The notes: generated by a model not told the origin, from the letters alone. A DNA stretch of 64,000 nucleotides from Glutamicibacter halophytocola (GCF_001302565.1 NZ_CP012750.1:3844001-3908000); one strand, 5' to 3'. Counted from the first letter of the stretch, positions 33,795 through 43,304 are shown. Made by a program: numbers and translations.

Positions 33795-35090
33795 CTATTC
33801 CTTCGCTGTTTTCTGCTTGGCGATCTTCACGTCGCATTCGGGAACCTTCAGCACCGCTTTAACTATCCATCCGCCACTGGCTACCGGGCCGGCTTCAACG
33901 TTCCCCTCGAAAAGTGCTGCCCGCTCGCGCATGCCCCGCAGTCCCCGGCCGCTTCCGACGCTGGGCACCCTGGTGGCATCCCCGTTATCCATGACTTCCA
34001 GCCGCAGTTCATCGCGCCGACGTTCCAAACGTACCTGCACATCGCTGACGTTGCGGGCATAGCGCAGCGAGTTGGTCAGGGATTCTTGGATCATGCGGAA
34101 GACGGTCAACTGGAAGGTGGTGTCCTCGGGCAGCGCTCCCCCGGTTTGGGTGAAGGTGATGGGCAGCCCGGCGGTGCGGAAGCCCTCGAGCAGTTGTTCG
34201 ACATTGCCGCCGGTAGGTTGCGGTTCCAATTCGCCCGTCTCGTTCTGGCGAAGGACTCCCAGCATGCGGCGCATGTCAGACAAGGCGGCCCTGCCAGTGC
34301 CCGAAAGCTCGTTGAGCACTTCGTCGGCACGGACCTGATCCCGCTTGGCCACCACCCTGGCCCCCTCGGACAAGGCGATCATCACGGACAAGGAATGGGC
34401 CACCACGTCATGCATCTCCCGGGCAATGCGGTTGCGCTCTTGAACCTGGGCCAAGCTGGATACCTGGCGGGCCCAGTGGTTGAGTTCGGCCTCGTGAATT
34501 CGCGCATTGCGCACGTTCATGCCAACTGCGGCCGCGGCAATATAGAAACCAATGACAAAGCTGCCCGAAATGCCGATGACGATCCGGCTGAAGGTTGCTT
34601 CATCAATGCCGTCGCTCGGATCCAGCTCCATCCCCTCCATATCCGGGAAGCCCATCAGCACCATGAGCACCACTTGGAAGCTGCCGGCCAGCACGGCCAG
34701 GGGAATGGTGCGCTTGGCCGAATAGCTGGTGGCCACCGTGTACAGGGCAATGATCATGCCCATGCCGCCTAGGCCACCTTGCGGGCCGGCGATGATCAAG
34801 GCTACGCATTCGAAAACGAACACCAGGATGATGACGGTCATCGGCGCTTTTCGGCGATAAAGCAGTGCGGCACTGACCGCCAGCGTGACGACCAGCAGGC
34901 CGGTGGCGTTGGCTCCCGGCATGGCCGCGGCGACCAGGACTCCTGGCAGCGTGAGCAACAGGTACAGCACCACGGCGCCGATGACCACCAAGCGCGGGTG
35001 GGTGCGCAGGTAACGGCGCAACCGGCCCATCCGCTTGGCGGTCAGTTCGTCAAAGGAGGCAACAGTTTCCTGCAGCGTCTGTTGGGTCAT
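33795..35090 (-). CDS. Two-component sensor histidine kinase (HisKA_3 / LiaS-like)
   Basis: A 431-residue kinase with about five or six membrane helices in the first 200 residues and no large extracellular sensor domain. The dimerisation/phosphoacceptor helix is QERNRIAREMHDVVAHSLSVMIALSEGARVV with the phosphorylated His. The ATPase domain has RMIQESLTNSLRYARN (N box), MDNGDATRVPSVGSGRGLRGMRERA (G boxes). It stands between the ABC permease and the response regulator genes. Kinases of this intramembrane-sensing type usually respond to cell-envelope stress. Confidence 0.95.
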   Translation of the reverse strand: MTQQTLQETVASFDELTAKRMGRLRRYLRTHPRLVVIGAVVLYLLLTLPGVLVAAAMPGANATGLLVVTLAVSAALLYRRKAPMTVIILVFVFECVALIIAGPQGGLGGMGMIIALYTVATSYSAKRTIPLAVLAGSFQVVLMVLMGFPDMEGMELDPSDGIDEATFSRIVIGISGSFVIGFYIAAAAVGMNVRNARIHEAELNHWARQVSSLAQVQERNRIAREMHDVVAHSLSVMIALSEGARVVAKRDQVRADEVLNELSGTGRAALSDMRRMLGVLRQNETGELEPQPTGGNVEQLLEGFRTAGLPITFTQTGGALPEDTTFQLTVFRMIQESLTNSLRYARNVSDVQVRLERRRDELRLEVMDNGDATRVPSVGSGRGLRGMRERAALFEGNVEAGPVASGGWIVKAVLKVPECDVKIAKQKTAKE

Positions 35091-35124
35091 GGTTCCAGTG
35101 TAGTTTTCCCGGCTTATCCGCTGG

Positions 35125-35967
35125 TTACTTGATGTCCCGCTTGGCGAGCAATACTGCGCCGAGGGCCAATGGGATGATGATCCATCCGGCGACGCCGGCC
35201 AGCTGCTGCCAGAGTTCCAGGTCGGTTGCCACGCTCAGTGGCGTGGCCAATGACAGCCCCAGCTGGTCGGGCAGGTACGCCGAAATGTTCTTGGACCAGT
35301 CCACGAGGTTTCCAAGGATTGCCGTGATGATCGGCAGGACAAAGAACACACCGGCCAAAATGGTGATTCCACCGGCCGAATTGCGCAGCAGGACACCCAG
35401 GGCCAAGCCGATCAGGGCCGCCATGATCACGGCCAGGGTGCCGTACCACAGCACCGACTGGAAGGATTCGCTGCCGAATTCCAGGACCAGGTCGTACTTT
35501 TCGGCGATCGGCTTCGCAACCACAAAGGCCAGGAGGCTTGATACCAGTTGTGTCACGCCGGTCAGCAGCACAATCAGGACAATCTTCGCTGACATCACGC
35601 GCCCTCGCTGCGGACTGGCCAAGAAGGTGCTGACGGCCGAACCGGTGGTGAATTCGCCGCTGAACAGCAGCACGCCCAGCACGCCCAGAATCAGCTGGCT
35701 GAAGACCAGGCCGGAGCCGATGGTCTCGCTGGCAAAGCCTGGCTGCGTCATGGGGCCCATGCCCTCCATCTGGCTGACATCGCCCATGCTCTGCAGCAGC
35801 GATCCCACGCCCCAGGTGCCAATGACGGCGATCGCCGCATAGAGCAGCACCGCCAAGGCCAGCAGGATTGCGGTGGACTTCAACGCGAACATGCGGATCG
35901 CTTCGCTGCGCAGCACCCCGGCGAAAGTGACCTTGCCGCGCAGGGGCGCTTCAATATGAGTAGTCAT
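35125..35967 (-). CDS. ABC-2 type transporter permease
   Basis: A 280-residue permease with six hydrophobic segments. The soluble start TTHIEAPLRGKVTFAGVLRSEAIRMFALKSTAI precedes TM1. An extracellular loop with GDVSQMEGMGPMTQPG follows, and FSGEFTTGSAVSTFLASPQRGRVMSAKI matches the coupling helix of ABC-2 permeases. It pairs with the ATPase encoded 6 bp upstream. The exported substrate (antibiotic or lipid) is unknown. Confidence 0.9.
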   Translation of the reverse strand: MTTHIEAPLRGKVTFAGVLRSEAIRMFALKSTAILLALAVLLYAAIAVIGTWGVGSLLQSMGDVSQMEGMGPMTQPGFASETIGSGLVFSQLILGVLGVLLFSGEFTTGSAVSTFLASPQRGRVMSAKIVLIVLLTGVTQLVSSLLAFVVAKPIAEKYDLVLEFGSESFQSVLWYGTLAVIMAALIGLALGVLLRNSAGGITILAGVFFVLPIITAILGNLVDWSKNISAYLPDQLGLSLATPLSVATDLELWQQLAGVAGWIIIPLALGAVLLAKRDIK

Positions 35968-35973
35968 CTTCTT

Positions 35974-36900
35974 CTACTTCCCGCCGCTGTGCTCGGCAAC
36001 AATATTCGAGTTGTATTCCACGGCGTCCCGGGTCAATTCCATGTAGGCATCTTCCAAAGTGCGCTGCAGAGGCCGCAGCTCGCTGAGCGCCACGCCGGTT
36101 TCCAGGGCGCGGCGCCCGATGATTTCCGAATCCGGGCCGGTGACCTCCAGGGTCTGCCCGTCAATGCGCCGCAGCTGTATGCCTTCGGCGCTCAGCGCAT
36201 TCATCAATGCGTCGATATCCGCTGCGCGAACGATCGTCTGGGCCAGCCCGTTATCTATGAATTCGCTGATCGGGGCATCGGCCATGATGCGTCCGCGGCC
36301 AATGACAATCAGGTGGTCTGCGGTTTGCGCCATCTCGCTCATCAGGTGCGAAGAGATGAACACGGTTTTTCCTTCCGCCGCCTGCTGGCGGGCGAGGTTG
36401 CGCACCCAGGCCACGCCTTCGGGGTCCAGCCCATTGACCGGTTCATCGAGGATCAGCACCTGCGGGTCGCCCAGCAGCGCGGTGGCGATGCCCAGGCGCT
36501 GGCCCATGCCCAGGGAGAACCCGCCGACCTTCTTGCGCTGCACGCCGCTCAGTCCGGTCAGCGCCAAGGCTTCGTGGACCCTGGAGCTGGGCAATCCGGC
36601 GGTGGCCGCCATGGCCCGCAAATGCGCCAACGGGGTGAGCGACTTGTGCACGGACTTGGCTTCCAGCAAGGTGCCAACCTCGGTCAGCGGATGCCGGGAC
36701 TTCTTGAAGTCCCGCTGGTTCACCAGCACCTGTCCGCTGGTGGGAGCCGCCAATCCGACGATCATCCTCATGGTGGTGGACTTGCCGGCCCCGTTGGGGC
36801 CGAGGAAGCCGGTGACCTTTCCGGGTTGCACCGTGAACGACGCCTGGTCGACCACGGTTTTATTGCCGTATCTCTTCGTCAACTGCTGAGCCTGGATCAT
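35974..36900 (-). CDS. ABC transporter ATP-binding protein (drug/antibiotic export type)
   Basis: A 308-residue ATPase. Walker A is GPNGAGKSTTMRM, the signature loop FSLGMGQRLGIATALL, Walker B QVLILDEPVNGLDPEG, and the switch His lies in VFISSHLMSEM. A C-terminal domain of about 90 residues (from IDALMNALSAEG) is typical of DrrA/CcmA-like exporters. First gene of a four-gene leftward operon: ATPase, permease, kinase, regulator. Confidence 0.95.
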   Translation of the reverse strand: MIQAQQLTKRYGNKTVVDQASFTVQPGKVTGFLGPNGAGKSTTMRMIVGLAAPTSGQVLVNQRDFKKSRHPLTEVGTLLEAKSVHKSLTPLAHLRAMAATAGLPSSRVHEALALTGLSGVQRKKVGGFSLGMGQRLGIATALLGDPQVLILDEPVNGLDPEGVAWVRNLARQQAAEGKTVFISSHLMSEMAQTADHLIVIGRGRIMADAPISEFIDNGLAQTIVRAADIDALMNALSAEGIQLRRIDGQTLEVTGPDSEIIGRRALETGVALSELRPLQRTLEDAYMELTRDAVEYNSNIVAEHSGGK

Positions 36901-36994
36901 ATCTCCAGCCTAGAAAAAATGGGGCCAGGATAAACCGCCCCGAGTGCTGATCTTCTGGTCACTCAAAAGGGTGAGTGCGCCGGGCTGAAGCAGC

Positions 36995-37024
36995 GATGGC
37001 ATGCACCCGTTGGTGCATGCCATC
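36995..37024 (-). terminator. Terminator hairpin after the YdcF-like gene
   Basis: A perfect 13-bp stem GATGGCATGCACC with loop CGTT. It lies 19 bp after the stop of the minus-strand YdcF-like gene and ends a three-gene leftward operon. It lacks a T-run. Confidence 0.6.
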
Positions 37025-37042
37025 AATGATTGCCGCGCAGCA

Positions 37043-38071
37043 TCAGAATCCGGCGCGGGTGGCCAAGAAGATCATCCCGGCCAGGCCCGCCGCGAAGGGC
37101 AGGGCCAGCAGGATCATGAGCTTGAGCTGGTCGCGGGCGATCGCCACGCACTCGCGCAGGAACGCGCTGGGCCGATAGTAGGCCGCCGTCTTTCCGCCGA
37201 AGGCTCGGGCTTCCAGGCCCATCTGGCGCGATGCCAATGCGGCTCGCAGCGCATGGTAGTCGCTGGTGACCAGCCACAGCTGGCCCTCCGGCTGGCGTTC
37301 GCGCACCAGTGCATTGGAGAAATCCAGGTTCTCCACCGTGTCCTTGGCCCGGTCCTCGATCAGGATCTGGGATGCGGGGATGCCCTGCTCGCCCAGGTAG
37401 CGGGCCATGGACACGCCTTCGGGTTCCTGTTCGTCGTGCCCCTGCCCGCCGGTGGGGACCATCAGCAGCCGTGGTTCGGCTTGCGATGCATACAGCGCGA
37501 TCGCCTTGTCCAGCCGGCCGCGCAGCAAGGGGGTGACCTTCCCGTTGATGGTGCGCGCCCCGAGAATCACCGCGGCCGCCCCACGGGTTTTGGCCGGGAA
37601 CCTGGCATGCACCCACGCATAGAGCAGCATCATCGCGAATAGGCAGGCTGTGAAAACGGAGGCCATGAAAAGAATGAAGGCCAGCGCGTAGCTCCACCAG
37701 GTATTGATCTGCACCAGCAGCACCGCGAGCACCGGCAGGATGAACACCAGCACCCCGGCGGCCAGCGACAGCAGGTTGGAGATCCGCGCGCCCTCGCGCC
37801 GCCACATCAGCACGCCGTTGTAGATCAGCGCCGCGCCGAACACCACCACCATCAGCGGGGTCATCACCAGAACGATGGCAATGAGGAACCCGAAGCCCGG
37901 CACCACGGTGGTCAGCAGATCCGCCACGGCCGCGAGGCTGGAGCACACGAGCGGAAAGAGCAGCGCGGCCAGGCCCAGCCGGCGAGGGTCTTTGCGGTAT
38001 TGCCAAATGAACACCGCCCAGAGCACTGCAAGCAGGACCCATCCTGCGACTTGAACCAGTAGTTCCTCCAT
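37043..38071 (-). CDS. YdcF/ElyC-like (DUF218) membrane protein
   Basis: A 342-residue protein with about six membrane helices in the first 170 residues. The DUF218 domain follows: AAVILGARTINGKVTPLLRGRLDKAIALY, LMVPTGGQGHDEQEPEGVSMARYL, ILIEDRAKDTVENLDFS, VTSDYHALRAALASRQMGLEARAFGG. A final pair of membrane helices ends the chain. ElyC relatives affect cell-envelope polymer assembly. It follows the FAD oxidoreductase gene by 6 bp in an operon. Confidence 0.92.
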   Translation of the reverse strand: MEELLVQVAGWVLLAVLWAVFIWQYRKDPRRLGLAALLFPLVCSSLAAVADLLTTVVPGFGFLIAIVLVMTPLMVVVFGAALIYNGVLMWRREGARISNLLSLAAGVLVFILPVLAVLLVQINTWWSYALAFILFMASVFTACLFAMMLLYAWVHARFPAKTRGAAAVILGARTINGKVTPLLRGRLDKAIALYASQAEPRLLMVPTGGQGHDEQEPEGVSMARYLGEQGIPASQILIEDRAKDTVENLDFSNALVRERQPEGQLWLVTSDYHALRAALASRQMGLEARAFGGKTAAYYRPSAFLRECVAIARDQLKLMILLALPFAAGLAGMIFLATRAGF

Positions 38072-38077
38072 TGCCGA

Positions 38078-39511
38078 CTATTCCACCGATTTCCAGTTGT
38101 TGATGCGGTATTCGCGTTTGAGCATTGATTGGGCTCCGAGGTATCCGCCCATGCCATGCACCGATGGGCCGGGAGGGGCCGCCGACGAGACGAGGTACAG
38201 CCCCTTGGACTTCAAGTACCAGGGGTCCAGGGAAACCCGTGGCCGCTTGATGGTGCCCAGCAGATCCATGGTGCCTCCCGAGAGGTCTCCGCCGATCAGC
38301 GCGGGGTTCTGCCGCTCGAGGTCCTTGGCGGTGACCACGTGCGCTTCGAGGATGATCTCGGAGAAGCCCGGGGCGGCCCGCTGGATCATCGACTGGATCT
38401 CGTGGCGCATATCTGCCGGCGAATCCAGCGGAACATGGCAGTAGGCCCAGATGACGTGCTGGCCGGCTGGCGCGCGCGAGTCGTCGAATTGCGAGGGCTG
38501 GGCCACGATGATGAAAGGGTCCGCCGATCCGCGATGAACAGCCGCGCGCTCGGCCTTGCCGACCTGCGCGGCGGTACCGCCAAGATGCACGGTGCCGGCG
38601 GCGGCCAGCGCCTGGTCCCGCCATGGCACCGGCTCGGAGAGCACAAAGTGGACCAGGCAGCTGCCCGGCGAGCGCCTGGTGGTGGACAGCGCACGGGAGA
38701 GCTGTTCGGGCAGGTGGCCGGCGCTGAGCTTGGCGGCATCTTCGGCGGAGGTGTCGAACAGGATGTTCTGCGCGGCCAGCTCATCAATGTGGTTCACCCG
38801 CACGCCGGTGTGGATCTGCGCGCCATGGGCCATGGCTTCGGCGGCCAGGGCATCGCTGATGGCCTGGGAACCGCCGCGCGGAATCGGCCAGCCTTTGGCG
38901 TGGGCCGTCGCGGCAAGGAACAACCCGGCACCGGCGCTGGCCGGCCCGCGCGATCCGCCGGCCACATGGGCCGAGCAGCCCGAGTACAGCGCGGCGGCCT
39001 TCTCGTACTTCGTGGAGAACACTTCCTTGAGCCCCATGCCGCCCACCGTGGCGGCGGCGAAGGCGGCCAGGGCCTGCGGATGGCGCGGGATCTTGAGCAG
39101 CGTGTCGAGCAGGGTGGCGCTGATCCCGTCGATCTGGTGGACCAGCGGTTCGATCAAGCGGCGGTACATCTGGCCTTCTGCCCCGCCCAATGCTTCGGCG
39201 GTGCGCTCCAGATCCTTGTAGGCGCAGGCAGTGCGCCCATCGAGCACATGGGCGAAGGACAGTTCCGGGGTGATGAACTCGACGCGCTCGTGGACCCCCA
39301 GTTCGCGCATGGCCGGGGACTGCAAGGCCATCGGGTGCACGGCGCTGCCCAGGTCGAAGATCGCCTCGGAGCCGTTCAGCGATTGGGTCCTGGCCGCCCC
39401 TCCGATGCTGTCATTGGCTTCATAAACCTGGACAGCCAGTCCTGCCCTGGCGGCCACGGCGGCCGCAGCCAGGCCGTTGGGCCCGGCCCCGACGACGGCG
39501 ACATCAATCAT
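38078..39511 (-). CDS. Phytoene-desaturase-like FAD oxidoreductase
   Basis: A 477-residue flavoprotein. The dinucleotide-binding start is MIDVAVVGAGPNGLAAAAVAARAGLAVQVYEANDSIGG. The middle shows FLAATAHAKGWPIPRGGSQAISDAL, and the C-terminal FAD block is LYLVSSAAPPGPSVHGMGGYLGAQSML, as in the CrtI/PDS family. Relatives are often annotated pyridine nucleotide-disulfide oxidoreductase domain protein 2. The ATG overlaps the upstream GT87-like stop (ATGA). No carotenoid genes are adjacent, so the substrate is unknown. Confidence 0.92.
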   Translation of the reverse strand: MIDVAVVGAGPNGLAAAAVAARAGLAVQVYEANDSIGGAARTQSLNGSEAIFDLGSAVHPMALQSPAMRELGVHERVEFITPELSFAHVLDGRTACAYKDLERTAEALGGAEGQMYRRLIEPLVHQIDGISATLLDTLLKIPRHPQALAAFAAATVGGMGLKEVFSTKYEKAAALYSGCSAHVAGGSRGPASAGAGLFLAATAHAKGWPIPRGGSQAISDALAAEAMAHGAQIHTGVRVNHIDELAAQNILFDTSAEDAAKLSAGHLPEQLSRALSTTRRSPGSCLVHFVLSEPVPWRDQALAAAGTVHLGGTAAQVGKAERAAVHRGSADPFIIVAQPSQFDDSRAPAGQHVIWAYCHVPLDSPADMRHEIQSMIQRAAPGFSEIILEAHVVTAKDLERQNPALIGGDLSGGTMDLLGTIKRPRVSLDPWYLKSKGLYLVSSAAPPGPSVHGMGGYLGAQSMLKREYRINNWKSVE

Positions 39512-40971
39512 TTCCCGCTCCCAGCAGGCTGCTGCCGCTTCGCCGCTCCCGGCCACAGCGAGCGCAGGGTGGTATTCTCCGGCAGCCCGGCAAATTCGCC
39601 GGCCAGCGGGTCATCCTGGCCGACCGCGCGGATCGGATCGCGCCGCGGGTCAAGGATTGAACGCGCCACCAGGTACATCAGGTAGCCGAGCATGATCATG
39701 TGGGCCAGCACCAGCACGACGTATCCAGCCTCCGGGAAGGCCTTATGCGGGTCCTCGGCGGAGAAGGAATCGAGATAGTTCCAAAGTCCATAGAAGTGGG
39801 CGATCTCCACCAGCATCCAGATCACGAATTCGCGCCAGCGCGGCAGGGCCAGCACGAACAGCGGAATCAGCCAGACGATGAACTGCGGCGAGTAGACCTT
39901 GTTGACCATGACAAAGGAGGCGATGATCAAGAAGGCCATCGAGCCCAGCCGCGGAGTGCGCCGGGAGTACAGGCCCAGCAGGGCAACACCCACGCAGCAC
40001 AAGAAGAAGAGCACCAGCCCGTACCGCGAAATCTGCTCCGCCTCGAAGCTCGGCATGCCGGGGTTCTTGGCCGCCACCACATTCCAGGCGTGCCAGAAAC
40101 TGGAGAGGCCCGCGCCGCGTTCCGAGGAGAAGCTGAAGAAGTGCATGAAGGATTTGGGGAAGGCCAGCGCGTAGGGCAGGTTGACCAGCACCCAGGTGGC
40201 TGCGGCCGTTCCCCCGGTGATCCAGAAGGTCTTGAGCCGGCCGGTGCGGATGGCCAGCACCAGGATCGCGCCGAGGATGAAGAAGGGGTAGATCTTCATC
40301 GCCGCGCCCAGGCCGATCAGGATCCCGGCCAGGACCGTGTGCTTGCGGGCAAAGGCCAGCATGCCGGCAGCCAGCAGGGCCACGGCCCACATGTCCCAGT
40401 TGATGCTGCCGGCCAGGATGATCCCCGGGGCAATGGCCACCATGGCGGCATCCCAGGGGCGCCGCCCGGCCATGCGCACGGTGCACAGCACGGTAACCAT
40501 CCAGAGGATCGCCACCAGCACCAGGTTCATGTCGAAGTACAGCAGCGAGCGGTTGGCCACCGACTCGGGCACGATCGAGGCCACCGCGGAGGCCACCGCG
40601 CTCATGAGCACCGGATACTCGAATTCGGCGCTGGAGCTAAAGGGCGCCCAGGGGTTTTCCGCGAATCCGCGAGCGCCGAACAGCGGCACCCAGTCGCTGT
40701 AGCAGGCGTAGAGGTAGGGGTTGTTGCCGCCCCAGCCGTTGATCCTGCACGGGTTCTTGGCCAGCAGCATCAGCAGCGCGCCGAGCGTGGTCATCAGGAT
40801 GATGACCCGCTCCACGCTGAAGAATCCCGGGTCGATCCGCCCCGGATCGCTGCGCCGGCCCAGCGGGCCGCCGATCAGTGCCGTGAACTGCCGAAGGAAG
40901 CCGTCCGCGCGTGATGGCACGGTAATACGCAGGGGGCCACGCCGGGGCGGTGGCTGGTTTGGCTCGTGCAT
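39508..40971 (-). CDS. GT87-like (DUF2029) polyprenyl-phosphate glycosyltransferase
   Basis: A 487-residue membrane glycosyltransferase (GT-C fold) with about 11 hydrophobic segments. The first periplasmic loop has NPCRINGWGGNNPYLYACYSDWVPLFGARGF and a later FEYPVLM; acidic and aromatic residues there fit the catalytic loop. LIGLGAAMKIYPFFILGAILV is the typical GT87 block around the conserved KxxP. Related mycobacterial enzymes add mannose or arabinose to lipoglycans from polyprenyl-phosphate sugars. The start MHEPNQPPPRRG was chosen. Confidence 0.85.
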   Translation of the reverse strand: MHEPNQPPPRRGPLRITVPSRADGFLRQFTALIGGPLGRRSDPGRIDPGFFSVERVIILMTTLGALLMLLAKNPCRINGWGGNNPYLYACYSDWVPLFGARGFAENPWAPFSSSAEFEYPVLMSAVASAVASIVPESVANRSLLYFDMNLVLVAILWMVTVLCTVRMAGRRPWDAAMVAIAPGIILAGSINWDMWAVALLAAGMLAFARKHTVLAGILIGLGAAMKIYPFFILGAILVLAIRTGRLKTFWITGGTAAATWVLVNLPYALAFPKSFMHFFSFSSERGAGLSSFWHAWNVVAAKNPGMPSFEAEQISRYGLVLFFLCCVGVALLGLYSRRTPRLGSMAFLIIASFVMVNKVYSPQFIVWLIPLFVLALPRWREFVIWMLVEIAHFYGLWNYLDSFSAEDPHKAFPEAGYVVLVLAHMIMLGYLMYLVARSILDPRRDPIRAVGQDDPLAGEFAGLPENTTLRSLWPGAAKRQQPAGSGK

Positions 40972-41201
40972 ACCCACCAGCCTAGATGTTTTGTTGGCGC
41001 CCACCGGAATGCACACCCGGGTTTCGCGTTAACTATCGGGTTCGCCCCGCTGGCCAAGCCCGCCACCGAAGTCCCATCGATGCCGCTAAACCGCTTGCTG
41101 ACCTCACTATCAGCAAATATGCAGGTGATTACACCGCGACTTCACCCCTCGTTTACCTAAATACTCCCGATTGGTTAACTAAGGCCCATAGCGTCATATC
41201 C
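40972..41201. promoter_or_regulatory. Divergent promoter region before the sialic acid locus
   Basis: 230 bp separate the leftward GT87-like gene from neuA. Bases 41105-41200 are A+T-rich with TAAATACT and CATATC motifs, as expected for the neuA promoter. No clear ribosome binding site precedes the neuA GTG, so the start is uncertain. Confidence 0.4.
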
Positions 41202-42353
41202 GTGAGCAAAACCAATCAGCCACATGTCATGGCGATCATCCCCGCACGGGGAGGTTCCAAGGGCATCCGGCTCAAGAACCTGCGTGAGATCGGCGGCAAG
41301 TCGCTGCTGGGACGCGCCATTGAATCAGCCAAGGCCGCGAGTACAGTCAGCGACGTCGTGGTCAGCACCGATCATGAGCAGATCAAGGCCGAAGCACTGC
41401 GCTACGGCGCTCGCGTCGTTGACCGACCGGCAGACATCGCCGGGGATACGGCCAGCAGCGAGTCGGTTCTGCAGCACGTTCTGGCCAACACGCAGCCCGC
41501 GCCGGCGGTGACACTCTTCATCCAGTGCACCAGCCCGCTGATCGATCCAGCGGATCTGGATGCGGCCGTCACCACGGTCGCCTCCGGAAAAGCTGAAGTC
41601 AGCTTCGCAGCGGTGGCCGACCACGGTTTCCACTGGGCTGTTGGCGAGAACGGCGAAGCGGTAGCGGTGGGGCACGAAAAGCTGCGCCGCCCGCGCCGCC
41701 AGGACCGCGAACCGCGTTTCCGCGAAACCGGGGCGTTCTACGCCATGGACACCGAAGGCTTCCTGGCCGCTGGGCACCGGTTCTTCGGCCGGGTCCAGGT
41801 CCACGAGGTCCCGGGCGAGCACGGGATCGACATCGACACCGAGGCCGATCTGCTGCTGGCGGAACTGACACTGCCCGACGAACCGGCAGCAATCAGCGTG
41901 GATGCGGTCATCACGGATTTTGATGGCGTGCACACCCCGGACACCGCCTATGTCGATGAGCACGGCACCGAAACCGTGCGCGTCTCGCGCTCCGATGGCA
42001 TGGGCGTGGCCCGGCTTCGGGCCGCCGGAGTGAAGTTCCTGATCCTCTCCAAGGAAGCCAACCCGGTGGTGGCCGCCCGGGCCGCGAAGCTCAAGGTTGA
42101 AGTGGCCCACGGCATCGAGAACAAGGCCGAATACCTGGCCCAGTGGCTGGCCGACGAGTCGATCAACCCGGCGCGCGTGGCCTACGTCGGCAATGACATC
42201 AACGACCTCGGCGCCATGAGCCTGGTCGGCTGGCCCATCGCCGTGGCCGATGCCAACGAGCAAGTACACCGCGCTGCTCGCCACCGGCTGTCCCGCAAGG
42301 GCGGATACGGGGCGGTGCGAGAACTGGCCGAACTGGTCCTCGCAGCACGCTAA
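41202..42353 (+). CDS. neuA: CMP-sialic acid synthetase fused to a HAD (KdsC-like) phosphatase
   Basis: A 383-residue two-domain enzyme. Residues 9-222 are the cytidylyltransferase: MAIIPARGGSKGIRLKNL (CTP loop), VVVSTDHEQI, FIQCTSPLIDPADLDAAV, REPRFRETGAFYAMD and EVPGEHGIDIDTEADL (metal and sugar binding). Residues 234-383 are a HAD phosphatase of the KdsC group: VITDFDGVHTPD (nucleophile Asp239, acid Asp241), ILSKEANPVVAARA and YVGNDINDLGAM. Such fusions can dephosphorylate a nonulosonate-9-phosphate and then activate it. The GTG start is tentative; Met10 (41229) is the alternative. neuB follows. Confidence 0.9.
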   Translation: MSKTNQPHVMAIIPARGGSKGIRLKNLREIGGKSLLGRAIESAKAASTVSDVVVSTDHEQIKAEALRYGARVVDRPADIAGDTASSESVLQHVLANTQPAPAVTLFIQCTSPLIDPADLDAAVTTVASGKAEVSFAAVADHGFHWAVGENGEAVAVGHEKLRRPRRQDREPRFRETGAFYAMDTEGFLAAGHRFFGRVQVHEVPGEHGIDIDTEADLLLAELTLPDEPAAISVDAVITDFDGVHTPDTAYVDEHGTETVRVSRSDGMGVARLRAAGVKFLILSKEANPVVAARAAKLKVEVAHGIENKAEYLAQWLADESINPARVAYVGNDINDLGAMSLVGWPIAVADANEQVHRAARHRLSRKGGYGAVRELAELVLAAR

Positions 42354-42395
42354 CCCTCAAATTTTTCCAAGTTTCACCCAATGAAAGGCAAATCA

Positions 42396-43289
42396 ATGAC
42401 CTCCGTGACCACCGAAATCAAGCCAGTTGCCATCGGCGAATCCCTGCTCGGCGCTGGCCAGCAGGTCTACGTCATCGGCGAAATCGGCATCAACCACAAT
42501 GGTGATATCGAAATCGCCAAGCAGCTGATCGACGTTTCGGCCGAGGCCGGCGCCAACGCGGTGAAGTTCCAGAAGCGCACCCCGGAAATCTCCACCCCGA
42601 CCGACATGCGCGACAAGATCCGCTCCACCCCATGGGGCGACATGACCTACCTGGACTACCGCTACCGCGTCGAGTTCGACCAGGCACAGTACAAGGAGCT
42701 CATCTCCTACGCAGCCTCCAAGGGCCTGCACGCCTTCGCTTCCCCATGGGACGTTCCTTCGGTTGAATTCATGGAAGAGCAGGGTGCAGTCACCCACAAG
42801 GTCGCTTCCGCATCGGTCACCGACATCGACCTGCTCAAGGCGCTGGCGCAGACCGGCAAGCCGATCATCCTGTCCACCGGCATGTCCACCATCGAGCAGA
42901 TCGACAAGGCCGTGGAGACCCTGGGCACCTCGAACCTGGTCATGATGCACGCCACCAGCACCTACCCGCTGCCTCCCGAAGAAGCCAACCTGCGCATGAT
43001 CGAAACCCTGCGCGACCGCTACCAGGTTCCGGTGGGCTACTCGGGCCACGAGCGCGGCCTGCAGATCTCGCTGGCAGCAGTAGCCCTGGGCGCCGTCACC
43101 GTGGAGCGCCACATCACCCTTGACCGCACCATGTGGGGCTCGGACCAGGCTTCCTCGCTGGAGCCAAAGGGCTTCGAGTCGCTGATCCGCGACATCCGCA
43201 TCCTCGAGCAGGCCATGGGCGACGGCGTGAAGAAGGTCTTCCCGGGCGAGCTGGCTCCACTGAGCCGCCTGCGCCGCGTCGACGCCTAA
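42396..43289 (+). CDS. neuB: N-acetylneuraminate/KDN (9-phosphate) synthase, short form
   Basis: A 297-residue NeuB-type TIM barrel that condenses PEP with a mannose derivative. Signatures are YVIGEIGINHNGDIEIAKQLID, AVKFQKRTPE, HAFASPWDVPSVEFM, KVASASVTDIDLL, IILSTGMSTIEQI, LMMHATSTYPLPPEEANL and VGYSGHERGLQISLAAVALGA. The chain stops at LSRLRRVDA, so the C-terminal SAF (antifreeze-like) domain of canonical NeuB (about 345 residues) is missing. An AAAGGC site precedes MTSVTTEIK. It forms an operon with neuA and ends at a terminator-like hairpin. Confidence 0.92.
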   Translation: MTSVTTEIKPVAIGESLLGAGQQVYVIGEIGINHNGDIEIAKQLIDVSAEAGANAVKFQKRTPEISTPTDMRDKIRSTPWGDMTYLDYRYRVEFDQAQYKELISYAASKGLHAFASPWDVPSVEFMEEQGAVTHKVASASVTDIDLLKALAQTGKPIILSTGMSTIEQIDKAVETLGTSNLVMMHATSTYPLPPEEANLRMIETLRDRYQVPVGYSGHERGLQISLAAVALGAVTVERHITLDRTMWGSDQASSLEPKGFESLIRDIRILEQAMGDGVKKVFPGELAPLSRLRRVDA

Positions 43290-43304
43290 TCACTGCCAGG
43301 TATC

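Noticed and set aside
38129..39685. A 518-codon open frame antisense to the FAD oxidoreductase gene.
   Set aside because: Shadow frame crossing two real genes; no recognisable domain.
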